Below, piece by piece: positions 16,687 through 25,738 of a stretch of 64,000 nucleotides of DNA. The stretch lies in assembly GCA_030429205.1 (NCBI GenBank), contig JAUICZ010000001.1:982806-1046805 (forward strand), in the 5' to 3' direction. Source of the stretch: Bacteroidia bacterium (GTDB taxonomy: Bacteria > Bacteroidota > Bacteroidia > Chitinophagales > Chitinophagaceae). A program made the translations under genes and the position numbers. Within the stretch, counting starts at the first letter, position 1. The number at the start of each line of letters is the position of its first letter. The notes beneath the pieces were generated by a model, which worked only from the letters and a program-made list of their open reading frames with translations, did no database searches and was not told the DNA's origin.

Positions 16687-18018
16687 ATGGATACGGTTAT
16701 TATTAAGAACGCTACGATAGTTAACGAAGGAGAGCAAATAAGTGGAGACGTATTGGTTAGAAACGGTCGCATTGAGAAAATAGGAGGCACAATTCAAACT
16801 CCTGAACGGGTACCCGAAGTAAATGCAGAAGGTTTGCACTTGTTACCCGGAGTAATAGACGATCAGGTACACTTCAGGGATCCTGGGTTAAAGCATAAAG
16901 CAACTATAGAAACCGAATCTATGGCGGCGGTAGCTGGTGGTGTTACTTCGTTTATGGAGATGCCTAATACACGTCCACCTGCACTCTCTCAAAGAATATT
17001 GGAAGATAAGTATACCATGGCGAAGTATAGCTCTGCTGCTAACTATTCGTTCTTTATGGGGGTGTCCAACGATAATGCTGATGAGGTGCTAAAGACTAAC
17101 GAGAAAAAGAAAGATGTTTGCGGTATAAAAATATTCATGGGATCCAGCACTGGTAATATGCTGGTAGACGACCACATGACGCTGAATAAAATATTTTCAG
17201 AGTCAGAGTTACTGATCGCTACGCACTGCGAGAATGAGGCCATAATTGCAGCAAATAAAGAAAAATATAGTGGTGCGGATAATGTGAGCTATCACCCAAT
17301 GATACGTGATGTAGATGCTTGTTATGAGAGCTCTTTAATGGCAGTGCAGCTGGCCACTAAGCATAATACAAGGTTGCATATACTGCATATAAGTACCATG
17401 AAGGAGCTGCAGTTGTTTACGAACCTGTTCCCTTTAAAAGAAAAAAGAATTACCTCTGAGGTTTGTGTGCACCATTTACATTTTACAGCAGACGATTATG
17501 CTAAACTGGGTACGCAAATACAATGTAATCCTGCTATAAAAGCTCCGGAACATAAAGAAGCTTTGTGGAAGGGATTGCTGGATGATAGACTGGATATAAT
17601 CGCTACAGATCATGCTCCGCATACATGGGAAGAAAAACAACAACCATACCCGCAATCCCCATCGGGTGTACCATTGGTACAACATAGCCTGCTGATGATG
17701 TTGCAATATGTAAAAGAGGGTAGGATATCATTAGAGAAGGTAGTAGAAAAAATGTGCCATGCTCCTGCCACTTGTTTTAAACTTTCTGAAAGAGGTTTTA
17801 TCAGAGAAGGCTACTATGCCGATTTAGTACTTGTTGATCTGAAAGGCAGTACTACTGTTAGTAAAGAAAATATTCTGTATAAGTGCGGTTGGTCGCCTTT
17901 AGAAGGTGTGACCTTGCCTGCAGATATTCGTTACACGTTTGTCAACGGTAAGGCGGCTTTAGAAGATGGCAAGATAAACAGAGCTGTAAGAGGTAAAAGA
18001 CTTTCTTTTGACAGATAA
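16687..18018 (+). CDS. pyrC: Dihydroorotase (first metal His replaced by Gln)
   Basis: Amidohydrolase-superfamily enzyme that closes carbamoyl-aspartate to dihydroorotate in pyrimidine synthesis. Protein of 443 aa. The binuclear metal site is read as QVH at 60-62 (canonical HxH), Lys148 in GIKIFMGSSTG (carbamylated bridging Lys), His180 in THCENE, His234 in HILHIS and Asp308 in DHAPH. All are present except the first His, which is Gln60. FRDPG and EMPNT are standard class I motifs. From memory, DDQVHF is common in Bacteroidota homologues, so it may be a lineage variant rather than a dead enzyme. The stop overlaps the next gene's start (TAATG). Confidence 0.85.
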   Translation: MDTVIIKNATIVNEGEQISGDVLVRNGRIEKIGGTIQTPERVPEVNAEGLHLLPGVIDDQVHFRDPGLKHKATIETESMAAVAGGVTSFMEMPNTRPPALSQRILEDKYTMAKYSSAANYSFFMGVSNDNADEVLKTNEKKKDVCGIKIFMGSSTGNMLVDDHMTLNKIFSESELLIATHCENEAIIAANKEKYSGADNVSYHPMIRDVDACYESSLMAVQLATKHNTRLHILHISTMKELQLFTNLFPLKEKRITSEVCVHHLHFTADDYAKLGTQIQCNPAIKAPEHKEALWKGLLDDRLDIIATDHAPHTWEEKQQPYPQSPSGVPLVQHSLLMMLQYVKEGRISLEKVVEKMCHAPATCFKLSERGFIREGYYADLVLVDLKGSTTVSKENILYKCGWSPLEGVTLPADIRYTFVNGKAALEDGKINRAVRGKRLSFDR

Positions 18019-19352
18019 TGCGTAATGACCAAACCACATTTAACGACCTTTATATATTCCCCTCAAAGGGTAATGACGGCGTAATAGGTTTGCTGGATAG
18101 GACCACTACTGCGGAAGGTAGAACCAATTTATATAAGTATGTAAAACACCCGCCAGATAACTTTGAGCAGTTATCTGCAGCCCAAAAACATATTAAGTTT
18201 TGGGTAAAGCATGCCGAAAGGTGGCCAAAAGTAATTACTAATGGTACACTGGTGATGCTTGAAAAGTTTTTTGAAGCGGCAGATGGTGCTACCGCACCGC
18301 CTTCGGGATTTTCTGTTTTTTTTGGAGAGTATTATCAGAAAATATTTAATAAAGAAGAGTACTTCTTTACCCAATTTTCATTATCGCATATAGCCGACTT
18401 CTTAAACGGATGTAAAGAGCTAACGCTATTACTGAAAGAGAAAGATTTACCTGAACAGTTGAAGACGCAGTTGGGGGAGATGGCCTCCACTCTGGACCAT
18501 CATTTGATTGAACCCCTGATGGCGGTAAATAAAAATACGCCATTTAAAGAGCAGGCAAAGCTCAGCTACCTTGTTCGTAGAGAAATGAAGTATGCTATTG
18601 CACAGCTTGTAAAAATGTATGCTCGTTTAGATGCCATGCAGTCTTTAGCTTGTGCTACAGCACAACATGGTTGGGTGTTCCCGGATCTGCTATCTGCAGA
18701 GCGATTAACTTTTGAAGCTATTGGGTTAACACACCCACTATTGTTCGATGCAACACCATATAATATCAACTTTAACGAGCAACAAAATTTCCTAATACTT
18801 ACCGGGGCTAACATGTCCGGTAAAACGACATTTATGCGCTCTTTGGGTGTGGCAACATTGCTGGCACATTTAGGAATGGGAGTTCCGGCACAGCAAATGC
18901 GTATAAGTTTCTTCAGCGGTATCATTACAAACATGCATGTTGAAGATGATCTGCTGAAAGGGGAAAGTTATTTTTTAGCTGAGGTGAAGCGTATGAAGAT
19001 GACGGCAGAAAAGCTGCAACATGATGCGCCACATCTTGTACTAATGGATGAGCTTTTTAAAGGAACGAACGTACACGATGCCTATGAATGTACACGTGGT
19101 GTAGTAGACGGTCTTTTGAATAAGCCGGCACATTTGAAGATTCTATCGACACATTTATACGAAGTTGCCAGATATTTTGAGGAGCGCAAAGATGTTCTAT
19201 TCTCGTATTTCGTCACAAATATGGACGAGCAAGACAGTTTCCACTTTAGTTACGAGCTAAAGGAGGGTATTTCTAATGATAGAATAGGCTACAGGATACT
19301 GCAAAAAGAAGGTGTTTTAGATATGTTGCGCGGTAATAAGCCCTCTCAATGA
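18018..19352 (+). CDS. MutS-like ATPase lacking the mismatch-binding domain
   Basis: Protein of 444 aa. The C-terminal half is a MutS domain V ATPase: Walker A TGANMSGKTTFMRS (about 262-275), the SYFLAEVKRM block, Walker B VLMDELFKGTN and the THLYEVA switch. The N-terminal part is helical and resembles the lever/clamp region only; the mismatch-recognition domain with Phe-x-Glu of MutS1 is absent, and there is no Smr nuclease domain as in MutS2. The start overlaps the pyrC stop by one base, so it is translationally coupled. Its role is unknown; DNA-structure binding is inferred from the family. Confidence 0.85.
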   Translation: MRNDQTTFNDLYIFPSKGNDGVIGLLDRTTTAEGRTNLYKYVKHPPDNFEQLSAAQKHIKFWVKHAERWPKVITNGTLVMLEKFFEAADGATAPPSGFSVFFGEYYQKIFNKEEYFFTQFSLSHIADFLNGCKELTLLLKEKDLPEQLKTQLGEMASTLDHHLIEPLMAVNKNTPFKEQAKLSYLVRREMKYAIAQLVKMYARLDAMQSLACATAQHGWVFPDLLSAERLTFEAIGLTHPLLFDATPYNINFNEQQNFLILTGANMSGKTTFMRSLGVATLLAHLGMGVPAQQMRISFFSGIITNMHVEDDLLKGESYFLAEVKRMKMTAEKLQHDAPHLVLMDELFKGTNVHDAYECTRGVVDGLLNKPAHLKILSTHLYEVARYFEERKDVLFSYFVTNMDEQDSFHFSYELKEGISNDRIGYRILQKEGVLDMLRGNKPSQ

Positions 19353-19371
19353 TAGATTCACAGAAATTTAT

Positions 19372-19392
19372 CATATTAGAACCTTTAATATG
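19372..19392. other. Inverted repeat between the MutS-like and rhomboid genes
   Basis: CATATTA-7 nt-TAATATG, a perfect 7-bp inverted repeat, 20 bp after the MutS-like stop and 85 bp before the rhomboid start. No T-run follows, so it is not an obvious terminator; it could be an operator or a weak hairpin. Confidence 0.3.
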
Positions 19393-19476
19393 AGGGCGAT
19401 GCAGCTATTAAAGCTTAATTTTGCTCTCTTAGTTGTTAATAGAATCAGGATCTTGTAAGATCTGGAAGAATGTAAT

Positions 19477-20307
19477 ATGACGCAGTTTAGACCTAGTGGG
19501 TTCAATGTATTACCTACTATCGTAAAAAATTTAATTATTGTTAATGCCATTGTGTATTTCGCACAGTTCGTGTCGGGGAACTTTGGTATTGACTTAGTAA
19601 ATCTATTAGGACTTCACTACTGGAAGTCTGAGTATTTCGGAGTTTGGCAGTTTGTAACACATATGTTCTTACATGGTTCAATGGGGCATATATTCATGAA
19701 CATGTTTGCCCTGTGGATGTTTGGTAGTGTGTTGGAGAATGTATGGGGGCCTAAGAAGTTCTTAACGTTTTATATACTTTGCGGGCTGGGTGCTGCTGTT
19801 TTACATATGGCGGTTGTTGGTTACCAGTTCAATTCTATAGAGTCTGCATTTTCAGCATATCAGAATAACCCTACTGCTGCACAATTAGAGCATTTTGGGA
19901 AAGTGCTCAGCAAAATGTCAGGTGCATCGTTAAATATTTCGCCGGGTGCATATGTTAACTCGACTGAAATGATCAAGTCGTTGCATAGCGAACTGTACGG
20001 GTATACATTGGGTAACGGGCAGCATATGCAAGGCCTATTCGATAGTGCAACAATTGGTGCTTCGGGTGCTGTGTTTGGTGTATTGTTTGCATTTGGTTTC
20101 CTTTTCCCAAATACATTGTTGTATATATACTTTTTGGTGCCTATTAAGGCCAAGTATGTGGTAGCTGCATATGCCATTATCGAATTATTTGCAGGCATAC
20201 AAAATTCAGCGGGCGATAATGTAGCACACTTTGCACACCTGGGTGGTATGCTGGTCGCTTTTATCATTTTAAAAATCTGGAAGAACGACAGGCGTAATTT
20301 CTATTAA
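19477..20307 (+). CDS. Rhomboid intramembrane serine protease (catalytic residues intact)
   Basis: Protein of 276 aa with six or more hydrophobic segments. The rhomboid features are all visible: HIFMN after TM1 (His/Asn oxyanion region), the GASGA serine motif with Ser196, and the AHLGG motif with His254 as catalytic partner. An unusual polar insert of about 65 residues (about 120-185) precedes the Ser-containing TM. Rhomboids cut membrane proteins within or beside the bilayer. A second, inactive-looking rhomboid begins 14 bp downstream, so the two are surely co-expressed. Confidence 0.92.
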   Translation: MTQFRPSGFNVLPTIVKNLIIVNAIVYFAQFVSGNFGIDLVNLLGLHYWKSEYFGVWQFVTHMFLHGSMGHIFMNMFALWMFGSVLENVWGPKKFLTFYILCGLGAAVLHMAVVGYQFNSIESAFSAYQNNPTAAQLEHFGKVLSKMSGASLNISPGAYVNSTEMIKSLHSELYGYTLGNGQHMQGLFDSATIGASGAVFGVLFAFGFLFPNTLLYIYFLVPIKAKYVVAAYAIIELFAGIQNSAGDNVAHFAHLGGMLVAFIILKIWKNDRRNFY

Positions 20308-20321
20308 AGACAAAGTAGATC

Positions 20322-21224
20322 ATGATAAGAAATTCGAGAGGAATACCAGCTTTTAATGAGAACGCAGTACTGAAGCTGATCATCGCATCAGGTGTAGGTT
20401 TTGTTTCTTACCATTTAATCAGAGTGATATTATTAGTAGCAGACGCTTCGCCGGGCGTGTTCACTACAATATTTACAGATAACCTTTTATTGCCGCAGGT
20501 GGGCGGTTTCTTTGCAAAGTTCTGGACAGTACTAACCTATGGTTGGGTACACGATGGGTTTTGGATGTTGTTTAGCAATATGGTTTGGTTATATGTATTT
20601 GGATCACTGGTGCAGTCGTTAGTAGGCCACAGGCAGCTGATACCTATGTTCATTTATTGTATGTTGGTAGGTGGTTTGTTTTATGAGTTGGCTCAAATGC
20701 TTCCATACGATTACTTCAGGGGCAGAGCAACTATGGCAGGTGCTCAAGGTGCCATAGTAGGGGTGTCCGTTGCAGCAATAGCACTAGCTCCGGGCTACCG
20801 ATACTATTTTACTGAAACTTTCAAAGTGCCTTTGGTTGTTATTGCTGTTATTTTCTATGCGCTGCAATTAATGAATGCTAATATTCAGTACGAAGGTGCA
20901 CCAATGGCATTACTTATTGGAGGAGCAATAATGGGTTATGGGTATGTGATATTACTGAAGAATGGTGTAAACCTCTCTGGGTGGATATATAATATAACTG
21001 ATAAAATAAATAACCGCTTTGAACCTGATGAAAGAGTGAATGTAAATCGTGCGAGTGCTAAGAGAGGTAAAACAATTAGCCTGTACGATGAGCAAACCAA
21101 CAAAAAGATTACTCAAAGCAGAGTAGATGAGCTTTTAGATAAGATAGGGCAAAAAGGCTACGATGCTTTGACAAAAGAAGAGCAAGAGTTTTTAAGAAAG
21201 GTAAGCGAGGAAAAAGACAACTAG
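20322..21224 (+). CDS. Rhomboid-like pseudoprotease with C-terminal extension
   Basis: Protein of 300 aa. The rhomboid fold is recognisable (WTVLTYGWVHDGFWMLFSNMVWLYVFG corresponds in order to the L1-TM2 part of the neighbour, split here for reading: WTVLTYGWVHD then LFSNMVWLYVFG). The serine motif is GAQGA with Gln142 instead of Ser, and the last TM segment (APMALLIGGAIMGYG) lacks the catalytic His. A soluble C-terminal tail (about 230-300) ends in DELLDKIGQKGYDALTKEE, a small motif often seen at the end of Bacteroidota rhomboids. It therefore looks like an iRhom-type inactive member paired with the active one upstream. Confidence 0.85.
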   Translation: MIRNSRGIPAFNENAVLKLIIASGVGFVSYHLIRVILLVADASPGVFTTIFTDNLLLPQVGGFFAKFWTVLTYGWVHDGFWMLFSNMVWLYVFGSLVQSLVGHRQLIPMFIYCMLVGGLFYELAQMLPYDYFRGRATMAGAQGAIVGVSVAAIALAPGYRYYFTETFKVPLVVIAVIFYALQLMNANIQYEGAPMALLIGGAIMGYGYVILLKNGVNLSGWIYNITDKINNRFEPDERVNVNRASAKRGKTISLYDEQTNKKITQSRVDELLDKIGQKGYDALTKEEQEFLRKVSEEKDN

Positions 21225-21231
21225 CTACTAA

Positions 21232-22383
21232 TTGAAAGAAAAAAAAAGAGGCTTTTTTCGACGTTTTTTAGGCAGCATAGTATTGTTGCTCAACTTGGGT
21301 GCGATACTCTGGTTGGCTCTTTGTGCGTTTGCTGCACAGGCAGACCCGACAACAATAAAATTTATTCCTCTTTTTAGTTTATCTACACCATTTGCCATTG
21401 TAGTAAACATTGCTTTCATAGTGGCATGGGTGTTCTTTTCTCAAAGAAAAATAAGGGCATTATTGTCAATAGCAGTACTGACGGTATGTTATAAGCTTAT
21501 ATTGGTAGTGTTTGCCTTTAACGTTGGCGAGCATAATGATATGGACCCAGCAGAAAACAGGGTTAAAGTAATGACATGGAATGTGCATGGGATGGGACTG
21601 TTCAACGAGCCGCAAAATGATAAAGACGATAAAAAGATCATAGAATACATAGTAAAACAAGACGCAGATATTTTGTGTTTGCCTGAGTTTAATACCCCCA
21701 AAACACAGATAAGAACGGATAATGCAGAAGAAATAATAAAGCAAGGGGGCTACAAAGATTACCGCTTTCAGGCAGATAATACTCTGGGCAGATATACTTT
21801 TTTAGGTACAGCCATTTTCTCTAAATACCCGATACACAATTATAAGTCCAATAAGTTGGGGGCGTACATCTATTTGATACAGGGAGATATTGAGTTCGCA
21901 AAAGGAGATACGGTGAGAATGTTCTTTGTTCACTTAAATACATTTGGACTAAGTGACCACGATCGCGCATATATCGATCAGATCGGGACACAGGAAACTG
22001 ACTTAATGACAGAATTGCGCCGCTCTCGTTCTTTTTTATGGAAGTTTAATTATGCCTTTGCTCGCAGAGCAAAGGAAGTGAAAAAGGCAATTCGGGTAAT
22101 ATCAGAAAGCCCCTACCCGGTAATGGTTTGCGGGGATTTTAATGACCTGCCGGGGTCGTATACTTATACACGATTTACAGAAGCTCTTGAAGACCCTTTC
22201 TTAGAAAAAGGCACGGGATTTGGACGCACATATAATCAGATTCTACCAACATTACGTATAGACTATGTTTTTTACGATCCTGATATGTTGAAATGTATTG
22301 GCTACAGGTCAAAATATACTTCGTTATCAGACCATAATCCGGTAGTAGTGAATTTTGAAATATTGAAGGCTCGGCAAGGCTAA
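21232..22383 (+). CDS. Endonuclease/exonuclease/phosphatase-family membrane protein
   Basis: Protein of 383 aa with a TTG start at 21232; the next Met is at residue 104, which would remove the three N-terminal hydrophobic segments (about 10-95) that are typical of this Bacteroidota subgroup, so TTG is preferred. The EEP domain has VMTWNVHGMG (metal-binding Asn), LCLPEF (metal Glu), FFVHLNT, CGDFNDLPGS (catalytic Asp and Asn) and SDHNPVV (catalytic Asp-His). The active site is intact; the substrate could be a phosphodiester or phospholipid. It begins 7 bp after the rhomboid-like gene. Confidence 0.85.
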   Translation: MKEKKRGFFRRFLGSIVLLLNLGAILWLALCAFAAQADPTTIKFIPLFSLSTPFAIVVNIAFIVAWVFFSQRKIRALLSIAVLTVCYKLILVVFAFNVGEHNDMDPAENRVKVMTWNVHGMGLFNEPQNDKDDKKIIEYIVKQDADILCLPEFNTPKTQIRTDNAEEIIKQGGYKDYRFQADNTLGRYTFLGTAIFSKYPIHNYKSNKLGAYIYLIQGDIEFAKGDTVRMFFVHLNTFGLSDHDRAYIDQIGTQETDLMTELRRSRSFLWKFNYAFARRAKEVKKAIRVISESPYPVMVCGDFNDLPGSYTYTRFTEALEDPFLEKGTGFGRTYNQILPTLRIDYVFYDPDMLKCIGYRSKYTSLSDHNPVVVNFEILKARQG

Positions 22384-22410
22384 GCCATTTTTTTGCATTT
22401 AATTTGTGAT

Positions 22411-23904
22411 ATGTCAGAACTGCATATATATAATTCATATACAAGACAAAAAGAAAAGTTTGAGCCCCTTGTAAAGGGACATGTAGGACTGTACGTGTGT
22501 GGCCCGACGGTATCCGGCGAATCACATCTTGGGCATGCCCGCCCGTATATCACATTTGATGTGGTATACCGTTATCTGACGCATTTAGGTTATAAGGTAA
22601 GGTATGTACGCAACATTACTGATGCAGGGCACTTTGAAGAAGAAGGGCGGGAAGCAGTAGACAAAGTGGCTACTAAAGCTCAGCTTGAAAGACTGGAGCC
22701 AATGGAGTTGGTGCAGAAGTATACTAATCTGTTCCATTGGGGAATGAGGTTGTTTAATAACATAGACCCTAATATAGAACCTACGGCAACAGGGCATGTA
22801 ATAGAGCAGATAAACATGATCGAAAAAATCATTGAAGATGGATATGCTTATGAAGTAAACGGGTCTGTTTATTTCGATGTGAAGAAATATGCAGAGATTT
22901 ACCCATACGGAAAGTTATCGGGCAGAAAGATAGATGAGTTATTGGAAACTACCCGGGAGCTGGACGGACAGGATGAAAAAAGAAACAAGGTCGACTTTGC
23001 ACTTTGGAAAAAAGCTCCGCCAGAACACATCATGAGGTGGAACAGCCCTTGGGGAGAAGGTTTCCCGGGTTGGCATATAGAGTGCTCTGCCATGAGTAGC
23101 AAGTATTTGGGTAAAGAGTTTGATATACACGGTGGTGGTATGGACTTGCAGTTCCCACACCATGAAAGTGAAATCGCACAGTCTACCATTGCACACGGTT
23201 GTGCTCCTGCACGTTATTGGATGCATAATAATATGATCACCATTAACGGCAAGAAAATGGGTAAGAGCTACAACAACGTGATCAAAATAACGGAGTTGTT
23301 TAGTGGTAATCATCCTATGTTAGAGCAGGCGTATCATCCTATGGTAATACGCTTCAATATATTGCAAACACACTACCGCAGTACGCTTGATTTCTCGAAC
23401 GAATCGTTACAGGCATCTGAAAAAGCATTACGTCGCCTATGGGATGCCTATGAAGTGCTCAATAGTTTAAGTGCTAATAGTAACGAGGAAGCAACGGATA
23501 AAGAACTGGACGAGAAGGTGCAAAACTGGTGTGCTGAATGTGCAGACTTTATGAACGACGACTTGAATACTGCAAAGGTAATCGCCAACTTGTTTGAGCT
23601 GGCTCCGGTCATCAACAGTATAAAAGGCGGACAAGTTAAGGCCAATGCAATAAGCAAAAGTACATTCGAGTTATTGAATGTAACCTTTAAAACATACTTA
23701 GAAGATGTACTGGGCTTGCAAGCGCTGAAGGTACAGCAAGATGACAAAATAGATCAGGTGCTTTCTTTATTGGTAGAGATCCGTAAAGACGCGCGTACAA
23801 GAAAAGATTACGCAACATCTGACCTGATACGCGATAAACTGGCCGAAGCAGGTGTTATGTTGAAAGACGAAAAAGATGGAACGATTTCCTGGACGATAGA
23901 ATAA
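22411..23904 (+). CDS. cysS: Cysteinyl-tRNA synthetase
   Basis: Class I synthetase that charges tRNA-Cys. Protein of 497 aa from MSELHIYNS (six extra codons upstream are not conserved-looking). The zinc and adenylate site shows CGPTVSGESHLGHARPY, where HLGH is the HIGH motif, plus IECSAMS and HGGGMDLQFPHHE (Zn ligands). The second signature is KKMGKSYNN (about 282), a KMSKS variant in which Gly replaces Ser; this is a mild change seen in other CysRS. The C-terminal anticodon-binding helical domain is complete. The ABC exporter gene follows 4 bp later. Confidence 0.95.
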   Translation: MSELHIYNSYTRQKEKFEPLVKGHVGLYVCGPTVSGESHLGHARPYITFDVVYRYLTHLGYKVRYVRNITDAGHFEEEGREAVDKVATKAQLERLEPMELVQKYTNLFHWGMRLFNNIDPNIEPTATGHVIEQINMIEKIIEDGYAYEVNGSVYFDVKKYAEIYPYGKLSGRKIDELLETTRELDGQDEKRNKVDFALWKKAPPEHIMRWNSPWGEGFPGWHIECSAMSSKYLGKEFDIHGGGMDLQFPHHESEIAQSTIAHGCAPARYWMHNNMITINGKKMGKSYNNVIKITELFSGNHPMLEQAYHPMVIRFNILQTHYRSTLDFSNESLQASEKALRRLWDAYEVLNSLSANSNEEATDKELDEKVQNWCAECADFMNDDLNTAKVIANLFELAPVINSIKGGQVKANAISKSTFELLNVTFKTYLEDVLGLQALKVQQDDKIDQVLSLLVEIRKDARTRKDYATSDLIRDKLAEAGVMLKDEKDGTISWTIE

Positions 23905-23908
23905 GATT

Positions 23909-25708
23909 ATGAAGAATATATCAAGACTGCTGAAATACCTTGCCGATTATAAGGGCAGGATAGGGGTGTATTTTGTTACCAGCCTGTTGGCAGTGGTGTT
24001 CTCTCTTTTTTCATTTACTATGCTGGCACCGGTATTACAGGTGTTGTTTGAAGGAGTGAGTGAATCGTCATCGAATAAAGGTGTTATCAGCGATATCACG
24101 AACAAAGTAAACCAGACGATATTAGAGTATGATAAATTAACCGCACTTACTTATGCAGTAGTTATTGTGGTTGTGTTCACTATTCTAAAAAACCTGTTTG
24201 TTTACTTGTCGTTAAACATACTCAACCCGATACGTAATGCGGTGATTAGCAGGTTGAGGGATGATATGTATACCAAAGCATTGTCTTTACCTATCGGGTA
24301 TTTTAACGAGGAGCACAAAGGAGACCTGATATCTCGCATGACGAATGATGTCAATGAAGTAGAGATATCTATTATGAATGTTTTGGAGACTTTTATCAGA
24401 GAGCCTTTGACCATCATCATTACATTAGGTTCAATGATTGTTATCAGCCCGGGGCTGACTTTGTTCTTGTTGATACTGCTACCCATTTCAGGTTTGATCA
24501 TTGGTCGTGTTGGTAAATCATTGAAGAAACCTTCTAGTGCTGCACAGGAGCAGCTAGGTGGTATACTTAGTATTATAGATGAGACTTTAGTGGGTATGCG
24601 CGTGGTAAAAGCTTTCAATGCAGAAAAGCACCAACACTTGCGTTTTACCAAGATCAATAATTTGATATTCAGGCTGAAGAATAAAATAGCAATGAGGCGC
24701 GACCTGAGTTCTCCTCTTTCTGAAACACTTGGAATTACAGTAGTGTGTATCATTTTATGGTATGGTGGTAAGCTCATCTTCTCGGAACAAACAACCTTGA
24801 CAGGGCCGTTCTTCCTGGTGTTCATTGGTTTGTTCTACCAAATTATTAACCCTATTAAAAATCTATCTACAGCATTCTATAATATACAAAAAGGTACTGC
24901 TGCTATTGACAGGATGGAAGAGTTCTTGTCGGTAGAAAATACCATTACTGAACCTGCAAACCCGAAACCTATAAATGGTTTTAATAACAAGATAGAGCTG
25001 AAGAATGTACACTTTGCATACGGCAATAAAAAAATACTAAATGGTATTGATCTGACTATTGAAAAGGGTACAACAGTGGCTTTGGTAGGTTCTTCTGGTG
25101 CCGGTAAATCTACATTAGCAGATCTCATCCCCCGTTTCCACGATGTAACAGAAGGAGAGGTATTGATAGATGGTGTAAACATTAAAGACTTCAAATTATT
25201 CGAGCTGAGAAAATTGATGGGTATTGTAAATCAGGATCCGATCTTGTTTAATGATACAATACGCAACAATATAGCATTAGGGGCAGGAGAAACTAAAGAT
25301 GAAGCCGTTATAGCAGCTGCAAAAGTGGCGAATGCACATAGCTTCATCACAAACAAAAATGAAGGTTACGAAACATTGGCGGGAGATAGAGGTGCCAGAT
25401 TGAGCGGAGGTGAAAGGCAAAGGGTAACGATAGCCAGAGCTGTGCTGAAAAACCCCCCGATATTGATATTAGACGAAGCTACTTCGTCTTTGGATACAGA
25501 GAGTGAACGCATTGTGCAAGATGCGATCAATACGCTGATGCAAAACCGTACTAGTTTAGTGATAGCCCACAGGCTCTCTACCATTAAACATGCGGATAAA
25601 ATCGTTGTATTAGATAAGGGTAGAGTAGCAGAGCAGGGCACACACGATGAACTTATAGCCAGAAGTGGTTTATATAAAAATCTGGTAGATATGCAGCAGG
25701 TAAAATAG
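23909..25708 (+). CDS. MsbA-like ABC exporter (fused permease and ATPase)
   Basis: Protein of 599 aa. An N-terminal transmembrane domain with six helices (about 15-320) includes the coupling-helix stretch SLPIGYFNEEHKGDLISRMT. The C-terminal nucleotide-binding domain has Walker A VGSSGAGKSTLADL, Q-loop VNQDP, signature LSGGERQRV, Walker B ILILDEATSSLD and H-loop IAHRLST. It is a half-transporter acting as a homodimer. Its sequence and size fit MsbA/lipid A or lipid exporters; the true substrate is not shown by sequence. It directly follows cysS. Confidence 0.92.
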   Translation: MKNISRLLKYLADYKGRIGVYFVTSLLAVVFSLFSFTMLAPVLQVLFEGVSESSSNKGVISDITNKVNQTILEYDKLTALTYAVVIVVVFTILKNLFVYLSLNILNPIRNAVISRLRDDMYTKALSLPIGYFNEEHKGDLISRMTNDVNEVEISIMNVLETFIREPLTIIITLGSMIVISPGLTLFLLILLPISGLIIGRVGKSLKKPSSAAQEQLGGILSIIDETLVGMRVVKAFNAEKHQHLRFTKINNLIFRLKNKIAMRRDLSSPLSETLGITVVCIILWYGGKLIFSEQTTLTGPFFLVFIGLFYQIINPIKNLSTAFYNIQKGTAAIDRMEEFLSVENTITEPANPKPINGFNNKIELKNVHFAYGNKKILNGIDLTIEKGTTVALVGSSGAGKSTLADLIPRFHDVTEGEVLIDGVNIKDFKLFELRKLMGIVNQDPILFNDTIRNNIALGAGETKDEAVIAAAKVANAHSFITNKNEGYETLAGDRGARLSGGERQRVTIARAVLKNPPILILDEATSSLDTESERIVQDAINTLMQNRTSLVIAHRLSTIKHADKIVVLDKGRVAEQGTHDELIARSGLYKNLVDMQQVK

Positions 25709-25714
25709 TTGCGG

Positions 25715-25722
25715 TATATTTG
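25715..25722 (+). promoter_or_regulatory. Putative -7 box of galE
   Basis: TATATTTG matches TAnnTTTG and lies 16 bp before the galE ATG, directly after the ABC exporter stop. It would give galE its own transcript in addition to read-through. Confidence 0.45.
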
Positions 25723-25738
25723 TATTGAAATACCCCAA

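Noticed and set aside
22411-23904. KMGKS in CysRS as a sign of a dead enzyme
   Set aside because: Gly for Ser is a mild, known variation and the rest of the active site is intact.
24202-24825. 207-aa minus-strand frame inside the ABC exporter gene
   Set aside because: Shadow of the transmembrane domain; composition not protein-like.
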